Shown here: in pieces, positions 53,842 to 64,000 of the stretch
Numbering within the stretch: the first letter of the stretch is position 1
How the letters are laid out: every line of letters starts with the position of its first letter
DNA from: Bosea sp. AS-1
Lineage (GTDB): Bacteria; Pseudomonadota; Alphaproteobacteria; Rhizobiales; Beijerinckiaceae
Direction of reading: 5' to 3'
Assembly: GCF_002220095.1 (NCBI RefSeq)
Contig: NZ_CP022372.1
Location: forward strand, 2,018,501 to 2,082,500
DNA length: 64,000 nt
Notes under the pieces: generated by a model
The model's database searches: none
Told to the model about the DNA's origin: nothing
Seen by the model: the letters and a program-made list of their open reading frames with translations, nothing else
Made by a program: the position numbers and the translations under genes

Positions 53842-54974
53842 CACATCACCTCGATTTCGGCCTGCAGCGCGCCCGCCGACTTGATGGCCTGGAGGATGGA
53901 AATCAGGTCGCGCGGGCCGATGCCCAGCGCGTTCAGCCCGTCGACAAGCTCGGCGAGCGTCACGCTTTCCTTGACGAGGGCGAGCTTGTTGCCGCCTTCG
54001 GTATCAACCTTGACGCTGGTGCGCGGCGTCACGACCGTCTGGCCGCGCGAGAAGGGTTCTGGCTGCGAGACCTGTGGCTGCTCGCTGATCGTGACGGTGA
54101 GGTTGCCCTGCGCCACGGCGACGGTGGAGACGCGCACGTCCTTGCCCATCACGATGATGCCGGAGCGCTCGTCGATGACGACGCGGGCGAGCTGGTCCGG
54201 CTCGACGCGCAGCTGCTCGATATCGGTCAGCAGCTTGATCATGTTGCCCTTGAAGCGGGCCGGGATCTGGAGGACCACTGTCGAGGGATCGGTCGGCTCG
54301 GCGGAGTCGCCGCCGATGAAATCGTTGATCGCGGCGGCGACACGGCGCGCCGTGGTCAGATCCGGATTGCGCAGCGACAGGCGCAGGGTGCTCAGCTTGT
54401 TCAGCGCGAAGTCGATCTCGCGCTCGACCACGCCGCCATTGGCGATGCGCCCGACGGTCGGGACGCCGCGCGTGATCTTGCTGGCCTCGCCTTCGGCCGA
54501 GAAGCCGGAGATCGCGACCGGCCCCTGGGAGACGGCGTAGACCTCGCCATCGGCGCCGAGCAGCGGCGTCACCAGCAGCGTGCCGCCCTGGAGCGATTTG
54601 GAATCGCCCATCGCCGAGACGGTGACGTCGACACGAGTGCCCTGCGTGGCGAAAGGCGGCAGGTTGGCGGTGACCATCACGGCGGCGACGTTGGCGGTGC
54701 GCATGTTGGCGCCGCGCGTGTTGACACCGAGGCGTTCCAGCATCGCCTGCAGCGACTGCTTGGTGAAGGGGGTGTTGTTGAGCGTGTCGCCGGTGCCGTT
54801 GAGGCCGACGACGATACCGTAGCCGAGAAGCTGGTTGGTGCGCACGCCCTCGACGGCGGCAAGGTCCTTGATGCGGGAGAGCGCGAAAGCAGGCTGCGCC
54901 GGCAGGCTGAGGCCGAGCACGAGCAGACCGACGAGCGGCCGCATCAGCGTTCTCAGGGCGGGCAGGCGAAACAT
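53841..54974 (-). CDS. flgI: Flagellar P-ring protein
   Basis: Forms the periplasmic P-ring bushing. The 377-residue product has a Sec signal peptide (about residues 1-30, VLGLSLPAQPAFA) and the FlgI domain (SRIKDLAAVEGVRTNQLLGYGIVVGLNGTGDTLNNTPFT to the end, DLISILQAIKSAGALQAEIEVM). ATG 54974 is chosen over 55007 because the sigma54 promoter at 55014-55029 would start transcription near 55003, downstream of the earlier ATG. First gene of flgI-flgJ-flbY, divergent from fliX. Confidence 0.95.
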   Translation of the reverse strand: MFRLPALRTLMRPLVGLLVLGLSLPAQPAFALSRIKDLAAVEGVRTNQLLGYGIVVGLNGTGDTLNNTPFTKQSLQAMLERLGVNTRGANMRTANVAAVMVTANLPPFATQGTRVDVTVSAMGDSKSLQGGTLLVTPLLGADGEVYAVSQGPVAISGFSAEGEASKITRGVPTVGRIANGGVVEREIDFALNKLSTLRLSLRNPDLTTARRVAAAINDFIGGDSAEPTDPSTVVLQIPARFKGNMIKLLTDIEQLRVEPDQLARVVIDERSGIIVMGKDVRVSTVAVAQGNLTVTISEQPQVSQPEPFSRGQTVVTPRTSVKVDTEGGNKLALVKESVTLAELVDGLNALGIGPRDLISILQAIKSAGALQAEIEVM

Positions 54975-55013
54975 GGGGCTTCCGATGCTCGTGTGCGAAT
55001 CTGGCATCTGCCC

Positions 55014-55029
55014 TGCGAGGGGCGTGCCA
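55014..55029 (-). promoter_or_regulatory. Sigma54 promoter of flgI operon
   Basis: On minus the sequence reads TGGCACGCCCCTCGCA: the -24 TGGCACG is perfect and the -12 TCGCA differs from TTGCA by one base, with exact spacing. The transcript would start near 55003. Confidence 0.72.
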
Positions 55030-55123
55030 AGTCGCGGAAAAAAGAAAAGCCTTGTTTATCAGTTAGTTGTAGGCTTGTCGTGTCCGGGCAGCGCCGCGGT
55101 TCTGCCTGCCGATCCTGCCGGGG

Positions 55124-55138
55124 CGGCAGTTTCTGCCG
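55124..55138. promoter_or_regulatory. Palindromic enhancer-like site upstream of flgI
   Basis: CGGCAG-TTT-CTGCCG is a perfect palindrome 96 bp upstream of the -24 box on minus. A further CTGCC/GGCAG pair adjoins it (55115-55129). Its complement CGGCAGAAACTGCCG closely resembles my recollection of the Caulobacter FlbD ftr site. It lies between flgI and fliX and could serve both. Confidence 0.55.
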
Positions 55139-55255
55139 GGTGCTTTACCGGCTGTTAACCGTGAGAGGCCAAGCTTTCGTTAACACTTCGCGTTCGCGCA
55201 TCGGGCGCCCGAAGGTCGGCTTTCCGTTCCGCCCCGATGCTCCAATGAGGCCGCC

Positions 55256-55663
55256 ATGATCAGGATCGACCAGCGCGCGCCCGTCTCCGGCGCCGGCCCG
55301 GCGAGTTCCGCAAGGCGTGCGAGCGGCGCGTCCTTCGCGCTTCCGACAGCCGAGAGCGAGACGCCGACCCGCAGTGCCGGCGTGGCCACGGCCGGCCCTC
55401 TGGACACGCTTCTGGCCGTGCAGGCCGATGAAGACCAGCAGGAGCGCAAGCGTCGTCAAGCGCGGCGCGGGCACGATCTGCTCGACGGTCTCGACCGGCT
55501 GAAGGCGGCGCTGCTCGCGGGCCGGGTGTTGCCGTCGGAGCTGGAGCGGATCCGGCACGCCCTGGCGTTAAGGCGCGAGACGACCGACGACCCGCGCCTC
55601 GACGAGGTGCTGGCTCACATCGAACTGCGCGCTGCGGTCGAGCTGGCGAAACTCGGGCGCTGA
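55256..55663 (+). CDS. fliX: Flagellar regulator FliX
   Basis: A 135-residue protein. The N-terminal half is low complexity; the C-terminal half has the FliX core HDLLDGLDRLKAALLAGRVLPSELERIRHALALRRETTDDPRLDEVLAHIELRAAVELAKLG. In Caulobacter FliX binds the sigma54 activator FlbD and couples its activity to assembly of early flagellar parts. flbD itself is not in the window. Divergent placement from flgI is the same as in Caulobacter. Confidence 0.93.
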   Translation: MIRIDQRAPVSGAGPASSARRASGASFALPTAESETPTRSAGVATAGPLDTLLAVQADEDQQERKRRQARRGHDLLDGLDRLKAALLAGRVLPSELERIRHALALRRETTDDPRLDEVLAHIELRAAVELAKLGR

Positions 55664-55678
55664 AGCCGCCAGCGCTCA

Positions 55679-55703
55679 CGCTGACGGGGTTATGCCGTCA
55701 GCG
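55679..55703. terminator. Possible hairpin after fliX
   Basis: CGCTGACGG and CCGTCAGCG form a 9-bp stem around GGTTATG. It includes the stop codon of the convergent cupin gene and has no T-run. Confidence 0.4.
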
Positions 55704-56243
55704 GATGAACTGGTCGACATATTCCGCGCCGAGCCCGTTCTGGGCGTAATGCGCTCGGCACTTGTCGATGCGGGTGAAGACGTCGTCATAGCCGAGACAT
55801 TTGCCATCCGGGTCGACATAGATCATCGCGCCGTTGACCTGGAACATGGTGATCATCTCCTCGACATCGGGATCGACCACCAGCGTGTGGGTTTCGCCCG
55901 GCGCCTCGTAGACATAGGAGCCTTCGGTCGCGACCCAGTCGTGCTCGAGGTAGCGCCACTTCCCCTTCAGCACATAGCCATGCACCGGCAGCGGATGGCG
56001 GTGACGCGAGAGCACGCCGGCGCGCCGCACCTTCAGCAGGTTCATCCAGTAGCCGCGCGACACGCAGAAGAGCAGGGGGCGAAACCAGACATTGTCGTCG
56101 ACCGGCACCCAGACGCGCTCGTCCGTCGGGATGACGTTCGGGACGATCAGCTCCGGCGGAGATTCCTTGGGCTGGGGATGGCGATAAGGCGTCCAGCGCT
56201 CTTCCTGGGTTGCGGCGACGGGCATCGGGCTGGTCGTGTTCAT
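55698..56243 (-). CDS. Cupin of the 2,4'-dihydroxyacetophenone dioxygenase family
   Basis: A 181-residue protein with one cupin barrel: RHRHPLPVHGYVLKGKWRYLEHDWVATEGSYVYEAPGETHTLVV holds the metal-binding HxH, Glu and His. The family type enzyme is a Fe(II) dioxygenase that cleaves a C-C bond of dihydroxyacetophenone, but many members are of unknown substrate. ATG 56243 follows GGGAGAG. It is downstream of an SDR gene on the same strand (87-bp AT-rich gap), which may form a small catabolic unit. Confidence 0.82.
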   Translation of the reverse strand: MNTTSPMPVAATQEERWTPYRHPQPKESPPELIVPNVIPTDERVWVPVDDNVWFRPLLFCVSRGYWMNLLKVRRAGVLSRHRHPLPVHGYVLKGKWRYLEHDWVATEGSYVYEAPGETHTLVVDPDVEEMITMFQVNGAMIYVDPDGKCLGYDDVFTRIDKCRAHYAQNGLGAEYVDQFIR

Positions 56244-56330
56244 GGCGTCTCTCCCGTGCTGAGTTCTTGATTCAACGGTCGTACAATTCGATTCAGGATG
56301 CGTTTTCAATTCATTGAAAACATTTGATTT

Positions 56331-57068
56331 TCAGACCGCGAGGTAGCCGCCGTCGACCGGCAGGATCGCGCCCGTGATGAATTGTGCCTCCTCCGAGACC
56401 AGGAAGGCGATGGCGCCGCCGACATCGCCGGGCTTGCCCCAGCGACCCATGGGCGTGCGCGCGAGGATCGGGGCCGAGCGCTCCGCATCCTCGACGAGCG
56501 GTCGCGTCAGCTCGGTTTCGATCCAGCCGGGGGCGACGGCATTGACCCGGACGTTCTCCGGCGCCCAGGCGGCAGCCAGCGATTTGGTGAGCTGGCCGAT
56601 GCCGCCTTTCGAGGCCGCATAGCCGGGTGCGAAGGGCGAGCCGTGGAAGGTCAGCATCGAGGCGATGTTGACGATGGCACCGCCCTGCTTGTCCGGCCCC
56701 GTCGCCGCGAGCTTCTCCTTCGCGGCAAGGCACATGCGCATGGTGCCGGTGAGGTTGACCTCGATGGTCAGGCGGAAGGCGTCGATCTCGAATTCCTTGC
56801 CGCCGCGCTGGATCATGCCGGCGCAGTTCACCAGCGCGTCGAGCCGCGGGCAGGCCGCGACGATGGCCGCGACCTCGTCGTCACGGGTGACATCGAGGCG
56901 GGCGTGACGGATGGCCGGGTGCGCCGGGGTGACGGCAACCTCCTCCGCGGTGAGGCCGGTAGCGAGGACTTCGTAGCCGGCCTTGGCGAGAGAGAGGGCG
57001 GCGCCGGCGCCGATGCCGCGCGTGCCACCGGTGACGAGGGCGAATTTCGATGAAGCCGATTGTGTCAT
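56331..57068 (-). CDS. SDR family oxidoreductase, classical
   Basis: A 245-residue NAD(P)-dependent enzyme with all classical marks: VTGGTRGIGAG (cofactor), VNCAGM, catalytic Ser in NIASM and YAASKGG (Tyr-x3-Lys). C-terminal PVDGGYLAV is typical. The substrate is unknown; acyl-carrier reduction and alcohol or sugar oxidation are all possible. The cupin gene lies downstream on the same strand. It contrasts with the SDR at 30.9 kb, which lacks YxxxK. Confidence 0.93.
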   Translation of the reverse strand: MTQSASSKFALVTGGTRGIGAGAALSLAKAGYEVLATGLTAEEVAVTPAHPAIRHARLDVTRDDEVAAIVAACPRLDALVNCAGMIQRGGKEFEIDAFRLTIEVNLTGTMRMCLAAKEKLAATGPDKQGGAIVNIASMLTFHGSPFAPGYAASKGGIGQLTKSLAAAWAPENVRVNAVAPGWIETELTRPLVEDAERSAPILARTPMGRWGKPGDVGGAIAFLVSEEAQFITGAILPVDGGYLAV

Positions 57069-57143
57069 GTGCCGGAGGCTAGAGCGCCGGCCGGAAATGG
57101 GGAAGGGCGCCTGCCGCAGGCCGCCATGAGCCTGCGGCTTACC

Positions 57144-57962
57144 TTACTGCCACTTGTATTTGAGCGAGATCAGCGCGGTGCCGCGGGTCTCATAGTCGCT
57201 GGCGACGAGCGGCAGCTTGCGGGCGAGCGCCAGATCGAGCGATGCCTGCCAGGGCAGATCCGCCATCTTGGCGAGATCGACCGAGAGCTTGACCTCCGGC
57301 GTCAACGTGGAATGGAACCCGTCGCCCGAGGCGAAGACATAGTTGCCGGCCATGCAGAGCTGCGTCGTCAGCGTCAGATGCGGGAAGATTTGCCGCCGAT
57401 AACCGATCATGGCATCGCCGGTCTGCTCGGGATTGCCGCCGACCGTGCCGCTGCCTCCGGTCGAGAGGCCCCAGATCACGCCGGGAGTGGAGGAGACGGG
57501 CTGGGCCCAGCGCCAATCGAACCGTGCGTCACGCGATGCGCCTGCTTGTGCCGGCGTCGTCAGGCTGGTCGAAAGCGAGAAGACGTCCCGGCCCAGCTTG
57601 AAGCCGACGGAGCGGTCCTCCTGCGCGCTCGCGATCGTCTCGCGCGCCGCAAAGCCCTTGCGAATGATGTCGACCGGGATCGGCGCGCGTGCGCGCAGAT
57701 GCGCACCGGACGAGGCGTTGGTCCGGCCGATCGCCGCCAAAGCCGGATTGAACACGATGGCGTCGGCGCTGGCGGTTATGGCCTCAGCGGCTCCCATCTC
57801 GTCGGCGTCGGGGTCTTGCAAGGCAGCGCGCGGGATCGGCAACTGCGCGGCCGTCTCCGGCGTTGCGTCCTGCGCGTAGGCCGGGCCGGTGGACAACAGT
57901 CCGACAAGAAGAAGCGCTGCCGGCGCTACGGCGGCGCTCTTGATCATGATGTGGCGAAACAC
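57144..57962 (-). CDS. Putative outer-membrane protein, unknown
   Basis: A 272-residue protein with a signal peptide (residues 1-30, PAYA-QD). Alternating hydrophobic residues and aromatic-rich strands in the C-terminal half (ARFDWRWAQPV, AMIGYRRQIFPHLTLTTQLCMAGNYVF, TALISLKYKWQ) suggest a beta barrel with about eight strands. No family is recognised. The start may be GTG 57962 (AGGA upstream) or ATG 57947. It stands alone between an SDR gene and icd. Confidence 0.7.
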   Translation of the reverse strand: MFRHIMIKSAAVAPAALLLVGLLSTGPAYAQDATPETAAQLPIPRAALQDPDADEMGAAEAITASADAIVFNPALAAIGRTNASSGAHLRARAPIPVDIIRKGFAARETIASAQEDRSVGFKLGRDVFSLSTSLTTPAQAGASRDARFDWRWAQPVSSTPGVIWGLSTGGSGTVGGNPEQTGDAMIGYRRQIFPHLTLTTQLCMAGNYVFASGDGFHSTLTPEVKLSVDLAKMADLPWQASLDLALARKLPLVASDYETRGTALISLKYKWQ

Positions 57963-58176
57963 GTCGTTCGTCCTGTCGCTATGACGAGCGGCAGATCAGG
58001 CTAGGCGAGGAAGATGCCGATTTTGCGGCAGCGCAACATATTCGCGTGGATGCGCATTGCCCGAAAGCTGCGCTTCCCCCGCCGGCCCGAACCCGCTAGG
58101 AAGCCCCCAAGCTGCCGACAGCGGCGAAAGCCGCCGTTCCGGATCGTTCTATACTGGAGAGCACAGGGGTCACCGC

Positions 58177-59391
58177 ATGAGCAAGATCAAGGTCGCCAAC
58201 CCGGTCGTCGACATGGACGGCGACGAGATGACCCGGATCATCTGGCAGAAGATCAAGGACACGCTGATCTTCCCGTATCTCGATCTGCCGCTCGAGTATT
58301 ACGACCTCTCGGTCGAGAACCGCGACGCGACCAACGACCAGGTCACCATCGACGCCGCCAACGCCACCAAGAAGTGGGGCGTTGCCGTGAAGTGCGCGAC
58401 GATCACGCCGGATGAGGCGCGCGTGAAGGAATTCAACCTCAAGGAGATGTGGAAGTCGCCGAACGGCACGATCCGCAACATCCTCGGCGGCGTGATCTTC
58501 CGCGAGCCGATCATCTGCAAGAACGTGCCGCGCCTCGTGCCGGGCTGGACCAAGCCGATCGTCGTCGGCCGCCATGCCTTCGGCGACCAGTACCGCGCCA
58601 CCGATTTCAAGTTCCCGACCAAGGGCACGCTCTCGATCAAGTTCGTCGGCGAGGATGGCCAGGTGATCGAGAAGGAGGTCTTCAAGGCCCCCGGCTCCGG
58701 CGTCACCATGGCGATGTACAACCTCGACGACTCGATCCGCGACTTCGCCCGCGCCTCGCTGAACTACGGCCTGATGCGCAAGTATCCGGTCTATCTTTCG
58801 ACCAAGAACACCATCCTCAAGGCCTATGACGGACGCTTCAAGGATATCTTCCAGGAGATCTACGACGCCGAGTTCAAGACGGAGTTCGAGAAGGCTGGCA
58901 TCACCTACGAACACCGCCTGATCGACGACATGGTCGCCTCGGCGCTGAAGTGGTCGGGCGGCTATGTCTGGGCCTGCAAGAACTACGACGGCGACGTGCA
59001 GTCCGACACCGTGGCTCAGGGCTTCGGCTCGCTCGGCCTGATGACCTCCGTGCTGATGACCCCGGACGGCAAGACCGTCGAGGCCGAGGCCGCGCACGGC
59101 ACCGTTACCCGCCACTATCGCGAGCACCAGAAGGGCAAGGAGACGTCGACGAACTCGATCGCCTCGATCTTCGCCTGGACCCGTGGTCTCGCCCATCGCG
59201 CCAAGCTCGACAACAACGAGGAGCTCGCCAAGTTCGCCAAGCTGCTCGAGAAGGTCACGGTCGACACGGTCGAGGCTGGCGACATGACCAAGGACCTGGC
59301 GCTGCTCGTCGGTGCCGACCAGAAGTGGCTCTCGACCACCGGCTTCCTCGAGAAGGTCAGCGAGAACATGAAGAAGGCGATGGCGGCCTGA
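58177..59391 (+). CDS. icd: NADP-dependent isocitrate dehydrogenase
   Basis: Oxidises isocitrate to 2-oxoglutarate in the TCA cycle. The 404-residue product is the eukaryote-like homodimeric type ([39 protein letters not shown] with substrate Ser/Asn/Arg, [28 protein letters not shown] with metal Asp residues, [16 protein letters not shown]). The regulatory Ser loop of E. coli-type IDH is not conserved. ATG 58177 lies after GGAGAGCACAGGGG. It is followed by a strong terminator, so it is a single-gene unit. Confidence 0.96.
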   Translation: MSKIKVANPVVDMDGDEMTRIIWQKIKDTLIFPYLDLPLEYYDLSVENRDATNDQVTIDAANATKKWGVAVKCATITPDEARVKEFNLKEMWKSPNGTIRNILGGVIFREPIICKNVPRLVPGWTKPIVVGRHAFGDQYRATDFKFPTKGTLSIKFVGEDGQVIEKEVFKAPGSGVTMAMYNLDDSIRDFARASLNYGLMRKYPVYLSTKNTILKAYDGRFKDIFQEIYDAEFKTEFEKAGITYEHRLIDDMVASALKWSGGYVWACKNYDGDVQSDTVAQGFGSLGLMTSVLMTPDGKTVEAEAAHGTVTRHYREHQKGKETSTNSIASIFAWTRGLAHRAKLDNNEELAKFAKLLEKVTVDTVEAGDMTKDLALLVGADQKWLSTTGFLEKVSENMKKAMAA

Positions 59392-59414
59392 GGCTGCCTC
59401 GTTGCCCAAGATGG

Positions 59415-59441
59415 AAGCCCGGCCGCAAGGCCGGGCTTTTT
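59415..59441 (+). terminator. Terminator of icd
   Basis: AAGCCCGGCC and GGCCGGGCTT form a 10-bp stem with a GCAA tetraloop, followed by TTT. It starts 24 bp after the icd stop. Confidence 0.93.
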
Positions 59442-59539
59442 CGTTTGGGGCACCCGCACGGCGGAACGCGGATGCCTCTGAGACGTTGTCGATCGTCGCC
59501 GCTATCCTGATGATGCGGTGTCCCGCCGGGAGGACCAGC

Positions 59540-60001
59540 ATGCCGAAGATCGACCTCGATGCGGTTCCCAGAATCAAGGGTTCCGGCTACCCGGAAATCT
59601 TCGCCGCCCCCTGCGCGGAGCGTATCAGGCAACGACTCGGCAATGCCGGCCGGCTGCAGGATTTCGGCGTCAATCTGATGCATCTGCCGGCTGGCGGGTG
59701 GTCGTCACAGCGGCACTGGCATTCACACGAGGACGAGTTCGTCTATGTGCTGGCGGGAGAGCTGATCCTGATCGAGGATGAGGGCGAGACGCTGCTCCGC
59801 GCAGGCGACTGCGCTGCCTTTCCGAAGAACAGCGGCAATGGCCATCACATGATCAACCGCTCGGACGCGGAAGCGGTCTATCTGGAGGTTGGCTCGCGCT
59901 GGCCGGCGGATATGACGACCTGCTCCGATATCGACATGATGAGCGCCAATGCCGATGGGTATTTCGTGCGAAAGAGCGGCGAGCCCTATCCGCAAGGCTA
60001 G
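59540..60001 (+). CDS. Cupin domain protein
   Basis: A 153-residue bicupin-like single barrel. HWHSHEDEFVYVLAGELILIEDEGETLLRAGDCAAFPKNSGNGHHMIN carries the three His and one Glu of the cupin metal site. The N-terminal segment (RIKGSGYPEIFAAPCAERIRQRLG) and C-terminal tail (YFVRKSGEPYP) match a cupin group common in Alphaproteobacteria with no assigned substrate. GGGAGGA lies just before ATG 59540. Convergent with the secreted-protein gene. Confidence 0.85.
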   Translation: MPKIDLDAVPRIKGSGYPEIFAAPCAERIRQRLGNAGRLQDFGVNLMHLPAGGWSSQRHWHSHEDEFVYVLAGELILIEDEGETLLRAGDCAAFPKNSGNGHHMINRSDAEAVYLEVGSRWPADMTTCSDIDMMSANADGYFVRKSGEPYPQG

Positions 60002-60006
60002 GTTCG

Positions 60007-60662
60007 TCACTCCACCTTGATCGGCCGTCGCGCCAGAATGGTCAGCCCGCTGACCGGTGCGTTCATCACGTAGCGCAGCTCGTAGAGACCAGCCTGCTCG
60101 GGCGCGTCCAGCGTCGCCTCGACGTTCTCGGCCGGGAAGAAGCGCGGTCCTTCGGCATCGACCGGGGCGTCCGGCTTCACCAGCATGACGCGGTCCTGCT
60201 CGCCATTGGGGCCGATGCCACGCACAGGCAGGGCCTGACTGCGGCCGACGCGCTCGGGCGCCGCCAGCGTCGCGCTCGGCTCTGTGGTGGTGAGCGGCTG
60301 GCGGAACAGGATCTGGGGCGCGCCATCCTTCTCTACGGTCAGACGCAATTCATAGGTGCCGACGGCGCCCGGGGTTTGCAGGGCGGGAACTGTATTCTTC
60401 GGCTGCAGGACCACGATGGCCTTGTCGGCGGGATCGTCCGGCCGGGTGATGGCGAGGCGGGCGCCTTGCGGCGGGTTGCTCAGGAAGACGCTGAGCGGAG
60501 CGCCGGCCATGATGCTGCGCGCCGCCGAAAGGGAGGGCTGCGGGGGACGCGGAGTCGGCTTCTGTTGTTTCTGGGCCAAAGCCGCAGCCGGCCAGAGGCC
60601 GGCCGCGACCAGCAGGGCGCGGCGGGAGAGGGCACCAGGACGGGCGCTCTTCCCGATCCGCA

Positions 60663-60663
<1 letters not shown>
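60007..60663 (-). CDS. Tat-type secreted protein with two repeat domains
   Basis: A 218-residue protein with a twin-arginine-like signal (LSRRALLVAAGLWPAAALA). The mature part has two similar blocks: PGAVGTYELRLTVEKDG and PEQAGLYELRYVMNAPV, each before a hydrophobic segment. This recalls a beta-sandwich repeat found near VWA proteins in other Alphaproteobacteria. Function unknown. It overlaps the alaS stop codon by one base and so is read from the alaS transcript. Confidence 0.75.
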
Positions 60664-63305
<2,642 letters not shown>

Positions 63306-63443
63306 CGCTTCTTGCGCTTCTCAAAACGGGCAGGAGCCGGGCTTGAGCCCGGCGGGAAGGACCGGTTCTAGTCAGGCCGCCCGCGCCTGTCCAGAAAGCT
63401 TGATGCGCTGCACACCCGGCAAGGTCTTATCGGCAAACGAAAA

Positions 63444-63465
63444 CGGGCGGCCCGAAGGCCGCCCG
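63444..63465 (-). terminator. Terminator of recA
   Basis: CGGGCGGCC and GGCCGCCCG form a 9-bp stem with a CGAA loop; on minus it is followed by TTTTCGTTT. It begins 32 bp after the recA stop. Confidence 0.9.
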
Positions 63466-63496
63466 CGCCTCTTTCCCGGTATTCGGGCAGATCGTC

Positions 63497-64000
<504 letters not shown>

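Overview
The window is about 64 kb of uniformly GC-rich DNA with the gene content of an alphaproteobacterium. FlaF, FlbT and FliX, the R-type flagellin termini (NSAxDNPVN), the PuuD-type membrane urate oxidase and the RecA/AlaS pair all point to Hyphomicrobiales; a Bosea-like genome is my best guess, not a proof. I see no phage, insertion sequence, CRISPR array or rRNA operon. The only RNA gene I can support is tRNA-Lys(CTT). The right edge cuts recA.

Layout. 0.2-9.1 kb: XRE regulator, SulP anion transporter, a small lipoprotein, a DUF1275 membrane protein, leuA behind a leucine-rich leader peptide, a uracil/xanthine permease, tRNA-Lys, RcnB-like and MgtC-like genes, a proline-rich peptide and a PagL-like outer-membrane lipid A deacylase. 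9.2-15.6 kb: M20 peptidase, a solitary SNF2-type helicase, then a ureide block (uraH and a PuuE-UraD fusion on minus, puuD on plus). 15.8-29.8 kb: YfhO-like membrane protein, TrxR-type ferredoxin-NADP reductase, GlcG/HbpS protein, LysM/BON protein, rhodanese, DUF3829 protein, an orphan CoxL-type molybdenum hydroxylase followed by two c-type cytochromes, HAD hydrolase, diguanylate cyclase, and a hydroxynitrile-lyase-like cupin with its XRE-cupin regulator. 29.8-43.3 kb: DMT transporter, a divergent SDR, an LpxH-like phosphatase with a GT4 glycosyltransferase, Kef antiporter, MoxR/CoxD ATPase, an ABA4-like fusion protein divergent from a TetR gene, a DUF2975/XRE pair, and sixA-ycjX-ycjF.

43.4-55.7 kb is a flagellar island: flgE-flgK-flgL on plus; flaF, flbT, two flagellins, a FlaG-like gene and flgI-flgJ-flbY on minus; fliX on plus. 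The hook gene and the flgI operon each have a sigma54 -24/-12 promoter with a CGGCAG-N3-CTGCC palindrome about 100 bp upstream. This is the arrangement expected for FlbD/FliX control of the Caulobacter type. 55.7-64 kb: a dihydroxyacetophenone-dioxygenase-like cupin and an SDR, a putative outer-membrane protein, icd, a cupin, a Tat-type secreted protein, alaS and the 3' part of recA.

The strongest regulatory observations are the leuA leader peptide with mutually exclusive RNA pairings, the paired sigma54 promoter/enhancer sites in the flagellar island, and three phased TTGAC-N3-GTCAA operators between the TetR and ABA4-like genes. The most unusual protein-level observations are the orphan CoxL with cytochromes, the ABA4 fusion, the SDR lacking YxxxK and the PuuE-UraD fusion.
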